Shown one piece after another: positions 17,417 through 25,073 of a stretch of 64,000 bases of DNA (its first letter is position 1; every line of letters starts with the position of its first letter). Below the pieces are notes generated by a model. That model was not told the origin of the DNA, made no database searches, and saw nothing but the letters and a program-made list of their open reading frames with translations. The stretch comes from Thalassotalea mangrovi (GTDB lineage Bacteria > Pseudomonadota > Gammaproteobacteria > Enterobacterales > Alteromonadaceae): positions 124,001 to 188,000 of the forward strand of contig NZ_SWDB01000009.1 of NCBI RefSeq assembly GCF_005116735.1. The letters are read 5' to 3'. The position numbers and the translations under genes were made by a program.

Positions 17417-19894
17417 TTAGAAGTAGTTATAAGAGAAGTTAACGCCGATGGTTCTTGGTGTGACGTAAATGGTGTTATAGCCGAATGGACCACCATCAAA
17501 GTGATAGGATGTCTGGGCATCTTCGTTAGTAATGTTGTCCACCCAGGCAGTGACTTTCCAGTTATCCATGGCATAACCAATCGATGCGTTGTAAAGCACG
17601 TAAGATTCAAACTTAAACGGTGGAAACTCTTCTAAATTACCGTTTTCATCTGGTGCTGTATCGACACGGTCTGAATACAACTCACCGACATAACGGGCAC
17701 GGAAAGACGCATCCAGCGCACCTTCCCCCAGTTCCTGATAGTAGTTCACGCTTAAGTTATGACGCCATTCCGGGGTTCCTCCCAACTCACCACCTTCATA
17801 CCAGGTACGGCACTGATTACCCGGGGTGTTTTCATCACCTTCGAAAATACAAAGCGACTTAGTTTCAACGAACTCGGCACTGGCATTAGCGGCTGCCCAT
17901 TTTACCGTCCAGCTATCGGTAATGTTATAACGGGCATGAAGCTCAATCCCTTTCGATTCGGCATCCGGACCATTGTTGGTGCCATTTAACGGGAAGCCAA
18001 ACAGACTCTGACTATTATAGGTCTGGGTGCCATCCCATTCGATGAAATACATGCCAGCCTGAAAGTAGAGGTCGCCATCGAGCATGGTGCCCTTATAGCC
18101 CAACTCATAGTTAGTCGTTTCATCTGGCTGGAAAACCTGCGCCTGATCAGAAACCATCAAATCACCATCATCACGATAGCTATTAGTACCACCACGCCTA
18201 AAGCCCTGAGATGCGGTAAAATAGGCCAGTTGGTTATCGGTAATATCGTAGGCGGCATTGAATTTAAAAATCGACTCGCCTGTGCCTTTATTGGTAGTCG
18301 TCTTCTCATCGACACCTAACCAGCCGGTATAGTCAGAAATATTGCGGTTATTCGTATCTTCCCAGTTAAATACCCGGGCACCCACCGTTAACGTCAAATC
18401 CTCAGTGACTTTATAATCCAACTCTCCGTACAGGGCGATTTCTTCATAGTTGGAGTTAATATCCTCAAAATATCCGGAATCCATATATTGTCGTCCCGGG
18501 TACGCTGCTACCGGGTCAAATGCCCAGGCATCAATCATCGCCTGGTCCAATGTTGGATAAATCTCCCAGAATTTCAGGCTACTTTCCCGGTCAGAATAAT
18601 AAAAGCCGGCAATCCAGGACCAGTCACCGGTGCCGTCCGAGGTAAAGCGCGTCTCATGTTCCAAACCACTATAAGAATTGTCATACAGAACATATGCCGA
18701 TTCATTAGTATCATTAAAGCCAAGGCCTGGAATAAAGGCGAACACATTGTAATAAAGAATACCGTAGTTTAAATAATCCCCCTGGCCATCACTGGTTTGA
18801 TCATAATAGGCGGTCGAACTGGTAATATTGGCAAAGCCCACGTCCCAGTTAAATTCCACCGAAGACATTTCAAATTCACGGTCGGTAAATTCTTCATGGG
18901 CACGCTGCAAGGTATAGCGATCATATTGTAATGGCGCGCCCTCACGATCAACGTAAGGACACTCGGAGCCAGGGTAAAACGCTTCACATGCCTCGCCGAC
19001 ATCCCAACGACTTGCCGCAGTCGTACCATGTGCCGTCTGATCCTGCTTGATATACGAGAAGTTTATATCGAACGTATCCGATGGCGTCCACATCAACTGA
19101 ATACGGCCAGAAGTGGTCTCTTCCCAGTCATCATCTTCAAAGAACTCACCTTCCGGACTACCTTTACGATATTCGTCTTCAGTCCACCAGACAGCTTGCT
19201 TGTAACGGTCGACATAACCATTATCATCAAGACGGGAAATATTCGCCCGTACCGCTACGGTATCACCTAACGGTACGTTAAACGTCATATCCGTATCATG
19301 GCTCAGGCTACCTTCTTTTACCTGATAAACGCTGGTATTAAAGTCAAAGGTAAAGCCTTCAACATCCGGTTTGTTGGTAATGTAGCGAACCGTCCCCCCT
19401 AAGCTACCGCCGCCATATAAGGTGCCTTGCGGTCCAAGCAGGGTTTCGACCCGCTCAACATCTTTAATGCGATAACCCATTTGTGGCAATGAGGTAGCAT
19501 CAAGGTAATAAGCCAGGGTAGTGCGTTCAAAATAGGTGAGGTTGGTTGCCCTTACCGCAGAAACGTTTAGGCCTCGCACCGTGACCGATTGATTAAAACG
19601 AGCGCCATTTCCGGGGGCACTGATCTCAACACTATCGGCGAATAAATCTTTAATATCGGTAATGCCTTTTGCGCGCAACTCCTCAGCGCCCATCGCGGTT
19701 ACGTTTAATGGCACTTTGCTGGCCAGGCTTTCACGGCCCAGAGACGTTACTTCAATAACTTCCATATCTTTGGCTTCGTCTTTAAGCGAGCTATCAGGTG
19801 CTTGCTCTTCGGCATAGGCCTGACTGGTCAATAGGGCGGTTGCGACAAGCAACGCCGATTTGCGGATATTGAACGGCAACATATTCAACCTCAA
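17417..19894 (-). CDS. TonB-dependent outer-membrane receptor, substrate unknown
   Basis: An 825-residue receptor with a signal peptide (MRLNMLPFNIRKSALLVATALLTSQAYA), a TonB-box-like MEVIEVTSLGRES stretch, a plug domain (SVTVRGLNVSAVR ... VERVETLLGPQGTLYGGGSLGGTVRY) and a long beta-barrel ending in NFSYNYF with the terminal aromatic typical of outer-membrane insertion. Such receptors take up siderophores, vitamins, glycans or plant-derived compounds. The neighbouring MFS permease, divergent LysR regulator and nearby amidase hint at a small organic molecule rather than starch, and the ATACGTAT operator of the maltodextrin loci is absent here. The barrel is rich in Tyr, Trp and Asp. Confidence 0.92.
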   Translation of the reverse strand: MRLNMLPFNIRKSALLVATALLTSQAYAEEQAPDSSLKDEAKDMEVIEVTSLGRESLASKVPLNVTAMGAEELRAKGITDIKDLFADSVEISAPGNGARFNQSVTVRGLNVSAVRATNLTYFERTTLAYYLDATSLPQMGYRIKDVERVETLLGPQGTLYGGGSLGGTVRYITNKPDVEGFTFDFNTSVYQVKEGSLSHDTDMTFNVPLGDTVAVRANISRLDDNGYVDRYKQAVWWTEDEYRKGSPEGEFFEDDDWEETTSGRIQLMWTPSDTFDINFSYIKQDQTAHGTTAASRWDVGEACEAFYPGSECPYVDREGAPLQYDRYTLQRAHEEFTDREFEMSSVEFNWDVGFANITSSTAYYDQTSDGQGDYLNYGILYYNVFAFIPGLGFNDTNESAYVLYDNSYSGLEHETRFTSDGTGDWSWIAGFYYSDRESSLKFWEIYPTLDQAMIDAWAFDPVAAYPGRQYMDSGYFEDINSNYEEIALYGELDYKVTEDLTLTVGARVFNWEDTNNRNISDYTGWLGVDEKTTTNKGTGESIFKFNAAYDITDNQLAYFTASQGFRRGGTNSYRDDGDLMVSDQAQVFQPDETTNYELGYKGTMLDGDLYFQAGMYFIEWDGTQTYNSQSLFGFPLNGTNNGPDAESKGIELHARYNITDSWTVKWAAANASAEFVETKSLCIFEGDENTPGNQCRTWYEGGELGGTPEWRHNLSVNYYQELGEGALDASFRARYVGELYSDRVDTAPDENGNLEEFPPFKFESYVLYNASIGYAMDNWKVTAWVDNITNEDAQTSYHFDGGPFGYNTIYVTPRTIGVNFSYNYF

Positions 19895-19999
19895 CTTAGT
19901 GTTTTATCGTTTTTTGTCATGATTATCAGTCAGTCGCGGCAGCTGAAAATCTGGGATGAGGTTAGAATTAAAGATTGTTAGTAAAAGGTAAAATTATCT

Positions 20000-20020
20000 T
20001 CTATCGGTTAAGGCGATAGA
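20000..20020. promoter_or_regulatory. Inverted repeat, candidate LysR-type site
   Basis: TCTATCG and CGATAGA are separated by seven bases. It lies about 105 bp upstream of the receptor start, a usual place for a LysR-family binding site, although the family's classic T-N11-A core is not strictly matched. Confidence 0.35.
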
Positions 20021-20189
20021 TGAAGAGGTTTAAATTATTCTCACAGTTACACCCCATGAAAATAAAAAATTAATTCATTTAAAAACATGCTATTAGGATT
20101 AAAATTGTGTATTAACTCATTCATGTCATAGGTAAAAGACCTCATCAAAAACGCTTAGAAATGCCACTTGCGGGTATTTAAGATATTGT

Positions 20190-20203
20190 TTAAACCGGTT
20201 TAA
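20190..20203. promoter_or_regulatory. Perfect 14-bp palindrome upstream of LysR gene
   Basis: TTAAACCGGTTTAA lies about 43 bp before the LysR start codon. The AAACCGGTTT core with central CG looks like a LacI-family operator, so a second regulator may act here. Confidence 0.4.
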
Positions 20204-20245
20204 CGGGTTAGTTTTTAACAAACCAAGAATAATAAGCGAAAGACA

Positions 20246-21148
20246 ATGCAGTTATCATTAGAGCAACTTCAGGCATTTAAAGTGACTGTCGAAACCGGGA
20301 GCTTTTCCGCTGCCGCCCGTAAACTCGGTAAAGCGCAATCATCGATTTCAGGGCTCATTATGAACCTGGAAATTGATGCTGGCTTTTCTCTGTTTGACAG
20401 GTCCAGTCGCTCACCAAAATTGACCCCGGAAGGCTTGTCGTTACTAAACGATATTAATGCGGTATTGAACAGTCACCATAACCTGACCAGTCGAATTGCT
20501 AACCTTGCGGAAGAAGTCGAGCCGGAAATCGCCGTTGCAATTGATAGTTTTGCGATTCCCCACGCCAAATTGCTGCCCTTAGTGGCACGGTTTGAACAAA
20601 AGTTTCCTCATACCTCGTTACTGCTATATACCTCGCCGCACCAGCATGCTTACCACCTGATCAGCGAGGGCAAGGCCAATCTGGCGATTGCCCTTTCTAA
20701 AGATGATTACCCGCAACAGTTTGCATTTCGAGGTATATCCCATGCCCATTACTGTACCGTCGTCAGCAATCAGCATCCGCTGGCAACATTTGCACAAGTG
20801 ACTCCTCAGGATCTTGCCAGTTACCGACATTTACGCATTACCGATACCGTTACCGGCTTCCGCCGTTTTGACAGTGAGCTATCTACCTCGGTGTGGTACA
20901 GCAATGATGCAAGTTTGCTAATTGAAGGGGTAAAACATGGCTTTGGCTGGGCTGAACTACCCGTTGCCAGTATCGAAAAAGATTTACAATCGGGCGTGCT
21001 TATTAAATTGCCCACGACTCACCAGACGGTGACGTTTCCCCACTGCGTCGACATGATCTGGCACAGCCAGGGTGCTATGGGGGTTGCGCTAAACTGGTTA
21101 ATTGATGAATTTACCCAGTTGGGTAAAGTATTAATGGGCAAAAACTAA
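20246..21148 (+). CDS. LysR-family transcriptional regulator
   Basis: A 300-residue protein with an N-terminal winged helix-turn-helix (residues ~1-60: LEQLQAFKVTVETGSFSAAA, then KLGKAQSSISGLI) and a periplasmic-binding-protein-like effector domain from about residue 90. Divergently placed to the TonB receptor, it is the likely regulator of the receptor-MFS locus. The effector is unknown. The stop codon is followed at once by a perfect 29-bp inverted repeat that may also end its transcript. Confidence 0.92.
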   Translation: MQLSLEQLQAFKVTVETGSFSAAARKLGKAQSSISGLIMNLEIDAGFSLFDRSSRSPKLTPEGLSLLNDINAVLNSHHNLTSRIANLAEEVEPEIAVAIDSFAIPHAKLLPLVARFEQKFPHTSLLLYTSPHQHAYHLISEGKANLAIALSKDDYPQQFAFRGISHAHYCTVVSNQHPLATFAQVTPQDLASYRHLRITDTVTGFRRFDSELSTSVWYSNDASLLIEGVKHGFGWAELPVASIEKDLQSGVLIKLPTTHQTVTFPHCVDMIWHSQGAMGVALNWLIDEFTQLGKVLMGKN

Positions 21149-21149
21149 C

Positions 21150-21210
21150 ATTAAAAATCAAGGGGTCAGAGTTGTTGAAAATCAACAACTCTGACCCCTT
21201 GATTTTTAAT
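21150..21210. repeat. Perfect 29-bp inverted repeat with GGGGTCAGAG core (REP-like)
   Basis: Arms at 21150-21178 and 21182-21210 are exact reverse complements around a 3-base AAA loop. The core TCAAGGGGTCAGAG resembles palindromes that accompany REP-associated tyrosine transposases in other gammaproteobacteria, from memory. It starts one base after the LysR stop and overlaps the stop codon of the small lipoprotein gene on the other strand. It probably also acts as a bidirectional terminator, since A/T runs flank both sides. Confidence 0.8.
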
Positions 21211-21493
21211 AGTCTTCTTCATCATTGTCGATAATAAGGTCGAAAAAATAATTCGCCCACAATTGCATTGTTTCCTGCCTCTGATGTTCTTTTCGCTGTT
21301 TATCTTTTACCGCCATGCATGAATCAAACGTAGCGACAGCACCATGACCCGAGTCATCTGAAGATGTATAGGCAATCGCGCGACACTCATCAATATCTGC
21401 ACTGTTATCTCCGATAGCGGCGCAAGCTAAGATTAAGCCTGAACAAACAATCAGCATTAGGCATTTAAAAATACGTTTTAGATCGGCTTGCAA
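21206..21493 (-). CDS. Small lipoprotein of unknown function
   Basis: A 95-residue protein with a lipoprotein signal, MQADLKRIFKCLMLIVCSGLILAC, lipid Cys at residue 24 and Ala at +2 (outer membrane expected). The short mature part has Cys at DECRAI and FDSCMAVKD, then a charged KDKQRKEHQRQE segment and an acidic tail IIDNDEEDY. No family is recognised. The stop codon is built into the right arm of the perfect inverted repeat, so insertion of that repeat may have set the present C-terminus. Confidence 0.65.
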   Translation of the reverse strand: MQADLKRIFKCLMLIVCSGLILACAAIGDNSADIDECRAIAYTSSDDSGHGAVATFDSCMAVKDKQRKEHQRQETMQLWANYFFDLIIDNDEEDY

Positions 21494-21606
21494 TGGAATT
21501 TCCCTGATTAATGGTAAGTATGGGTGCTGTAACGTGGTCTGAAGCGGCCACCAAACTTTAGGTAAGACAATAACTTTTTCAATTAGTTACCATCAATCTC
21601 CTGATT

Positions 21607-23061
21607 TTAATTATTACCAGACAAGCCAACGGATTGAAAGCTCGGGAAATGATCCTGATACCAGCGGATCGGTTGTGCCTGTTCAAGATACCTGGCGATG
21701 GCAAATACCGGTGCTTCCTGATACGGGCGACCAACAATCTGTAGCGAACTTGGTACCTGGTTGGTACACATGCCATTCGGCATCGCCATTACCGGACACT
21801 GCCCGAGACTGTTAAACGGGTAGGTCATAAACCAGCCTTTGCTGGCATCAACCGGTCGGCCGTTTATCTCAAGCTGATCAACCGAATAATCATAATCGGC
21901 GGGTACTTTGCTGGTGGCAACCGTCGGACACAGCAGGGCGTCAAAGCGAGCAAAAACCGGAGCAATCTTGTCCCACATTTCGCATAAATGCTGGTTTGCC
22001 TGAAACACATCATCTAGGGTGGTTTGTTCGACCTTATCCAGATAATGCCGCATGTACGGCGTGAGTACCTTACGCTGCTCTGGCGCACCATAATCCTGCA
22101 GCATTAATTTACCCATCAGGGCGCGTTGGTGGGTTTTTGCGGTTTGAATGATGCGCTCATCCCAATCAATTTCCACAACTTCAACCGTAGCGCCAGCCTG
22201 TTTCAATAACCTCACCGACGCCAGCAAATTATCGATTATATCCGGTTCAACCTGATAAAAACCAAGATTGGTGGAAACGGCAATGCGCATTCCTCGCACA
22301 TCCGGCAGGGCCGATGATATGGAAAAGTTATCCGGTATGTATGAGTGAGAGTCGAGTGGGTGCGGGCCCTTCATATTCTGATAAGCAAGAAAAGTATCAT
22401 CAACACTACGGGCAATGACGCCGTGATGACAATAGGGGTCTATGTTGTATGGGCTGATTTCGGCGATTCGTCCATGCGGAGGCTTATAACCATAGACACC
22501 ACACATGGCAGCTGGAATGCGTATCGAGCCACCAATATCAGTACCATTAGCAAAACTGCACATTCCGCTGGCAACGGCTATCGCACTGCCGCCCGATGAA
22601 CCTCCACAGGTAACATCCAGGTTCCAGGGGTTGCGACTTACCCCCCACAGATTTGACCAGGTGACACTGGAAGCGGAAAACTCCGGCGTAGTGGTGCGGC
22701 CAATAACGCTGGCTTTCTCAGTCAGAAGTTTTTCCGCCGCCGGATCGGTTGTACTGGCAATATTATCCTTAAGCAACAATGAGCCATTAGTCATCGGCTC
22801 ACCGGCAATATAAGTTTCATCTTTAATCGCAAGCTGTAAGCCACTCAGAGCCGAGAAGGAGCCATGATGATAATCCTCCTTCGCCTGCAATGCGTTACTC
22901 ATCGCCACCTCAGGGTTAAGCGAAGTAAAAGCATTGACCTTGTCATTTAGCTGATTGATTCGTCGCAGGTAAGCATCACAAACCTCAATTGGCGAAAGGC
23001 TAAGATCCTGGTAGCGGTTAAGCAACTCGGTTGCAGAAATATAATGTAAATCCATTTTCAA
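21607..23061 (-). CDS. Amidase signature family enzyme
   Basis: A 484-residue amidase with the Ser-cisSer-Lys triad: Lys80 (LQLAIKDE), Ser155 in the CGGSSGGSA motif and the nucleophile Ser179 in TDIGGSIRIPAA. There is no signal peptide, so it is cytoplasmic. Members hydrolyse diverse amides and include GatA-like, indoleacetamide and aryl-acylamidase types. No gatB or gatC neighbour is present, so a tRNA-amidotransferase role is unlikely. A second in-frame Met at residue 3 is an alternative start. It might process whatever the neighbouring TonB receptor/MFS locus imports, but that link is only positional. Confidence 0.88.
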   Translation of the reverse strand: MKMDLHYISATELLNRYQDLSLSPIEVCDAYLRRINQLNDKVNAFTSLNPEVAMSNALQAKEDYHHGSFSALSGLQLAIKDETYIAGEPMTNGSLLLKDNIASTTDPAAEKLLTEKASVIGRTTTPEFSASSVTWSNLWGVSRNPWNLDVTCGGSSGGSAIAVASGMCSFANGTDIGGSIRIPAAMCGVYGYKPPHGRIAEISPYNIDPYCHHGVIARSVDDTFLAYQNMKGPHPLDSHSYIPDNFSISSALPDVRGMRIAVSTNLGFYQVEPDIIDNLLASVRLLKQAGATVEVVEIDWDERIIQTAKTHQRALMGKLMLQDYGAPEQRKVLTPYMRHYLDKVEQTTLDDVFQANQHLCEMWDKIAPVFARFDALLCPTVATSKVPADYDYSVDQLEINGRPVDASKGWFMTYPFNSLGQCPVMAMPNGMCTNQVPSSLQIVGRPYQEAPVFAIARYLEQAQPIRWYQDHFPSFQSVGLSGNN

Positions 23062-23175
23062 ACTTGTTGCTGTTTCTCTTTATTGATTGTTCACCATGAT
23101 TGCTGGTGACAACTTACCTTACCAATGAGCTGATATCGCCCTGACCGATAGTTTTGAAAAAACTCCATCGAAACC

Positions 23176-24177
23176 TTAGTTCGGCGTTGAAGTAAAGACT
23201 CCCTGGCGCTGATCCTCTTTGCCTGGTGCTAGCTGGTGAATCTGATCCTGAAAATGACAGAAAAATTCACCTTTTGGATTTATCGCATGCGGGAAGTATT
23301 TTTCCAGTAACGCCCACAGAGTCGCCGTGGTTTTGTAATCAATAAAACCGTCGGCCTGCCACGGGCGAAAATGTAGCTCGAACGCGCGGATAACATCATG
23401 CGTTTGCTCGTCAAACACACCGGTCAGTTCAATGCCATAACCATATTGTTTAAGGGCACACTGGACCTGGGAAATTTCCGGCAACGCTTTGCTGGTCAAC
23501 TGCTGCCAGTGACGAAATAAGGTTTCCTGATCATACCAGGCGCCGATGCCGTGCTGGTAAAGGGTGTACCAGGGAAACCTGGGACCCGGATCAGATTTCC
23601 ATTCTGGCTGGATATCGGCATGGCCAACGACACGGGTCGGAGTAATTTGTGGATGACGTTTTAAAATATCTTTGCTGAGCTTAATCAGCAGTTGGATTTG
23701 CTGCTCGGAAAACTCTTTATAATCACATAGGTAGTCATTGTGAAAGTCGAGACGCTGATTGTCTTCCTGATAAATACAGTTGGCCTGATTCACCAGTTCG
23801 ATGCCAATCGACTGGTCATTGATAGCACTGCGATCTTCCCAAGAGCTGGGACCTGCATGCCAGGCGCGTTGCGATTCATCGACCAGTTGGTAAACCTGCA
23901 AATCGCTCTCCTGGTAAGTTTCATCGTTGGTCTCGGGTATCAAATAATGAGAGCTCACCCCCCCTGGTGGTTTGGTCAGGGTGGTCAGTGAGCTTTGCCA
24001 GTCGCTGACGGTATAGTGCATGACCAGGAAACGCACCCGGGAGGAATAATTTTCAGACTGAAAATCAGTATTGATATCGCGACTAGCGCAGGAAAACAGG
24101 GATAAGGCGATACCGGAAATCATCGCCGTGCGTGCGAAGCGAGACAGATTGTGTGCACGGGTAAATAGGTTCATCAT
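23176..24177 (-). CDS. N-acetylmuramoyl-L-alanine amidase, AmiD-like lipoprotein
   Basis: A 333-residue lipoprotein (signal ending SLFSC, lipid Cys30) with an Amidase_2 zinc domain. Probable zinc ligands are His54 (VMHYT), His186 (VVGHADI) and Asp196 (SDPGPRFPW), with Glu126 of GIELVN near the active site. A C-terminal peptidoglycan-binding-like domain follows (IQLLI..., then QCALKQYGYGIELTGVFDEQ). This is the E. coli AmiD layout, used to cleave anhydro-muropeptides or murein from the outer membrane side. It lies 11 bases after the next lipoprotein gene, so the two are probably co-translated. The symbol amiD is likely but not certain. Confidence 0.88.
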   Translation of the reverse strand: MMNLFTRAHNLSRFARTAMISGIALSLFSCASRDINTDFQSENYSSRVRFLVMHYTVSDWQSSLTTLTKPPGGVSSHYLIPETNDETYQESDLQVYQLVDESQRAWHAGPSSWEDRSAINDQSIGIELVNQANCIYQEDNQRLDFHNDYLCDYKEFSEQQIQLLIKLSKDILKRHPQITPTRVVGHADIQPEWKSDPGPRFPWYTLYQHGIGAWYDQETLFRHWQQLTSKALPEISQVQCALKQYGYGIELTGVFDEQTHDVIRAFELHFRPWQADGFIDYKTTATLWALLEKYFPHAINPKGEFFCHFQDQIHQLAPGKEDQRQGVFTSTPN

Positions 24178-24188
24178 AAGTAATCGAG

Positions 24189-25073
24189 TTATTGTTGAGA
24201 TAATTTTTTGTCAGATTGAGAAAGTTGCCAGCGAAAATCACTGATGGCTCGTGCCAATAATTGCAAACTTGGTTGCAATGCCGCAGTTATCGCCTCAGGG
24301 CTGCGATACAAACGCATCGCCTGTTCCTGTGAGGCCAATTCCAACAGCAAACCGCCACCGGTTGAGTCGCCAATGATCTTTAATGTCTGGTTGGCCTGAA
24401 AACGAAATTCATGGCGATAGCCCGGGCGAGGTCGGAATCCTGCATCAAGCAAAGACTCCAGGACCTGATAATCATGCAATAAGTAATAGCCCAGCTTAAA
24501 CGAGCTCTCAGACAGGCTATCAGGGTCAAAAATAATTTGCGTGCCACCGATATAATTGGCAACGGTCTCGCCATCTGCAATCATGATATCAGCATCAAAA
24601 TGCAGGGCAATGATGGTAATGCCATTAGCGACCGCTCGCTGCAAAACCTTATCGTATTCGCCATAGGCAAAATCCACCGATGCTTTATCGGCCAGTTCAC
24701 CCTTTGCAAACGTCATATCCTCGACATTTAAGGTAAAACTATTCAAACCGAGATTATTCAGTTCACGAGCCAATAGCGTGGCCGCCGGGTCGATAAACAC
24801 CCGCTCTTTGCCCTGGGCACCACCGGTCCCCATATTAAGATGTTCCGGCAGGGTATGATCGGTGACCAGGAGTACGTCGACGTCATCCAGTTGCGATAAT
24901 AGCTCGGATAACGAGGCAAACTGACCGCTGGAGAAGTGCGAGCCGGTTTTCACCGGGCCAGGCACCAGAGGAGGCTGCTCCAGGTCACAGGTGACCTGGC
25001 AAGCGCTAAGCACCAAAACGCATAGGCAACTAATGATAATGGCGCGCCAATTTCTATGGTCAATATACGTCAT
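24189..25073 (-). CDS. Lipoprotein, possibly a divergent Amidase_3-like hydrolase
   Basis: I place the start at 25073 (294 residues) because this ATG overlaps the end of the upstream dehydrogenase gene and gives a good lipoprotein signal ending VLVLSAC (Cys25); the frame extends to 25133 without support. The mature part reads like an alpha/beta fold: VFIDPAATLLARELNNLGLN, IIALHFDAD, GLLLELAS and a C-terminal LARAIS helix. This order recalls Amidase_3 (DPGHG..., SIHAN, vlvE), with some ligands changed. That resemblance is my inference. Co-transcription with the AmiD-like gene supports a cell-wall role. Confidence 0.65.
   Translation of the reverse strand: MTYIDHRNWRAIIISCLCVLVLSACQVTCDLEQPPLVPGPVKTGSHFSSGQFASLSELLSQLDDVDVLLVTDHTLPEHLNMGTGGAQGKERVFIDPAATLLARELNNLGLNSFTLNVEDMTFAKGELADKASVDFAYGEYDKVLQRAVANGITIIALHFDADIMIADGETVANYIGGTQIIFDPDSLSESSFKLGYYLLHDYQVLESLLDAGFRPRPGYRHEFRFQANQTLKIIGDSTGGGLLLELASQEQAMRLYRSPEAITAALQPSLQLLARAISDFRWQLSQSDKKLSQQ

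Larger units (their letters stand above)
19895..20245. other. Divergent control region, TonB receptor / LysR
   Basis: 351 bp between the leftward receptor and rightward LysR gene. It is AT-rich and holds two notable palindromes (20000-20020 and 20190-20203). LysR regulators usually control the divergent neighbour from such a region. No gene is seen. Confidence 0.6.
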
